Shown in pieces: positions 5,005 to 5,381 of a stretch of DNA of 5,381 nucleotides. Every line of letters starts with the position of its first letter. Position 1 is the stretch's first letter. The DNA is taken from positions 1-5,381 of the forward strand of contig JASHVC010000098.1 of NCBI GenBank assembly GCA_030039655.1. The letters run 5' to 3'. Position numbers and translations under genes: made by a program. The stretch is from Xanthobacteraceae bacterium. GTDB lineage: Bacteria; Pseudomonadota; Alphaproteobacteria; Rhizobiales; Xanthobacteraceae. The notes beneath the pieces are model-generated. The model worked only from the letters and a program-made list of their open reading frames with translations. It ran no database searches and had not been told where the DNA came from.

Positions 5005-5381
5005 ATGTTTCGTTTCGTTGCCGCGATTATCATTGCTTCGGCGATCACGCTGGACTGCGCGAACGCACAATCGGACCTCGTCAAACGCGGCGATTATCTG
5101 GTCAACGGGATTCTCACCTGCGGCAATTGCCACACGCCGAAGGGGCCGACCGGCGACATTATGGATAAGGCGTTTTCCGGCGGTCCGAGCTGGGACGAGC
5201 CGCCGTTCAAGGTGACCGCAGCAAACATCACCCCGGACAAGGAAACCGGCATCGGCAATTACACGGATGCCGAGCTCAAACAAGTATTGCGCAAAGGCAT
5301 CAAACGGAATGGCGTCCCGGTGGCCATGGTCATGCCCAGCGGTTTCTATGAGATCATGACCGACCACGATCTCGACGCGGT
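5005..5381 (+). CDS. Exported c-type cytochrome (3' truncated)
   Basis: The first 125 residues of a periplasmic electron carrier; the frame is still open at the right edge. Residues 1-21 form a Sec signal peptide: basic start MFR, hydrophobic core VAAIIIASAITL and an A-N-A cleavage site before QSDL. The mature part begins LVKRGDYLVNG and carries the heme-attachment motif CGNCH (39-43), where two cysteines bind heme covalently and His43 is the axial ligand. The following HTPKGPTGD, the block FSGGPSWDEPPF and NITPDKETGIGNYTDAEL resemble cytochrome c domains of membrane-bound alcohol, aldehyde or nicotinate-type dehydrogenases, where the second subunit passes electrons to the respiratory chain. 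A candidate distal ligand is Met110 in VMP (Met108 is the alternative), followed by the usual F-x-x-MTD-x-DL segment. One heme motif is visible; more could follow. A good Shine-Dalgarno sequence supports the start. The partner dehydrogenase, if any, would lie outside the window. Confidence 0.88.
   Translation, partial: MFRFVAAIIIASAITLDCANAQSDLVKRGDYLVNGILTCGNCHTPKGPTGDIMDKAFSGGPSWDEPPFKVTAANITPDKETGIGNYTDAELKQVLRKGIKRNGVPVAMVMPSGFYEIMTDHDLDA

Overview
The window is GC-rich with strong G/C bias at third codon positions. It is densely packed with genes on the + strand, and its content (branched-chain-type ABC ATPases, a three-gene TRAP transporter, a DUF1345 membrane protein and a periplasmic c-type cytochrome) is typical of a metabolically versatile proteobacterium. 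By overall feel I favour an alphaproteobacterium of the Hyphomicrobiales (Bradyrhizobium/Xanthobacteraceae-like). That placement is inference, since the window has no rRNA or phylogenetic marker.

Layout: (1) positions 1-960 hold the last two genes of a LivFGHMK-type ABC importer operon: the C-terminal end of a LivG-like ATPase and a complete LivF-like ATPase, joined by a 4-base ATGA overlap. (2) Positions 961-1165 are a 205-base intergenic region with a weak promoter candidate and several short inverted or direct repeats. (3) Positions 1178-4125 are a complete TRAP transporter operon in the order substrate-binding protein (DctP type), small permease (DctQ type), large permease (DctM type). 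The two permease genes overlap by ATGA. (4) Positions 4189-4893 encode a DUF1345 integral membrane protein, apparently starting at TTG. (5) Positions 4894-5004 are a second small intergenic region with a plausible sigma70-like promoter. (6) From 5005 to the right edge is the N-terminal part of an exported mono-heme cytochrome c, cut by the window end.

Functionally, the left part imports an amino-acid-like or organic-acid/aromatic substrate at the expense of ATP. The TRAP system imports an organic acid using an ion gradient, with the binding protein delivering substrate from the periplasm to the DctQM membrane complex. The substrates cannot be read from sequence. The DUF1345 protein and the cytochrome are probably separate transcription units.

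The most notable item is a near-perfect intrinsic-terminator-like hairpin (2256-2296), flanked by A5 and T5 tracts. It lies inside the first codons of the small-permease gene, not in the intergenic gap, and suggests translation-sensitive attenuation between the binding-protein gene and the permease genes. A second point is a segment of the DUF1345 protein that resembles the pore-loop layout of ion channels. No mobile element, CRISPR array, tRNA or rRNA was seen, and no overtly new multi-gene system is evident.
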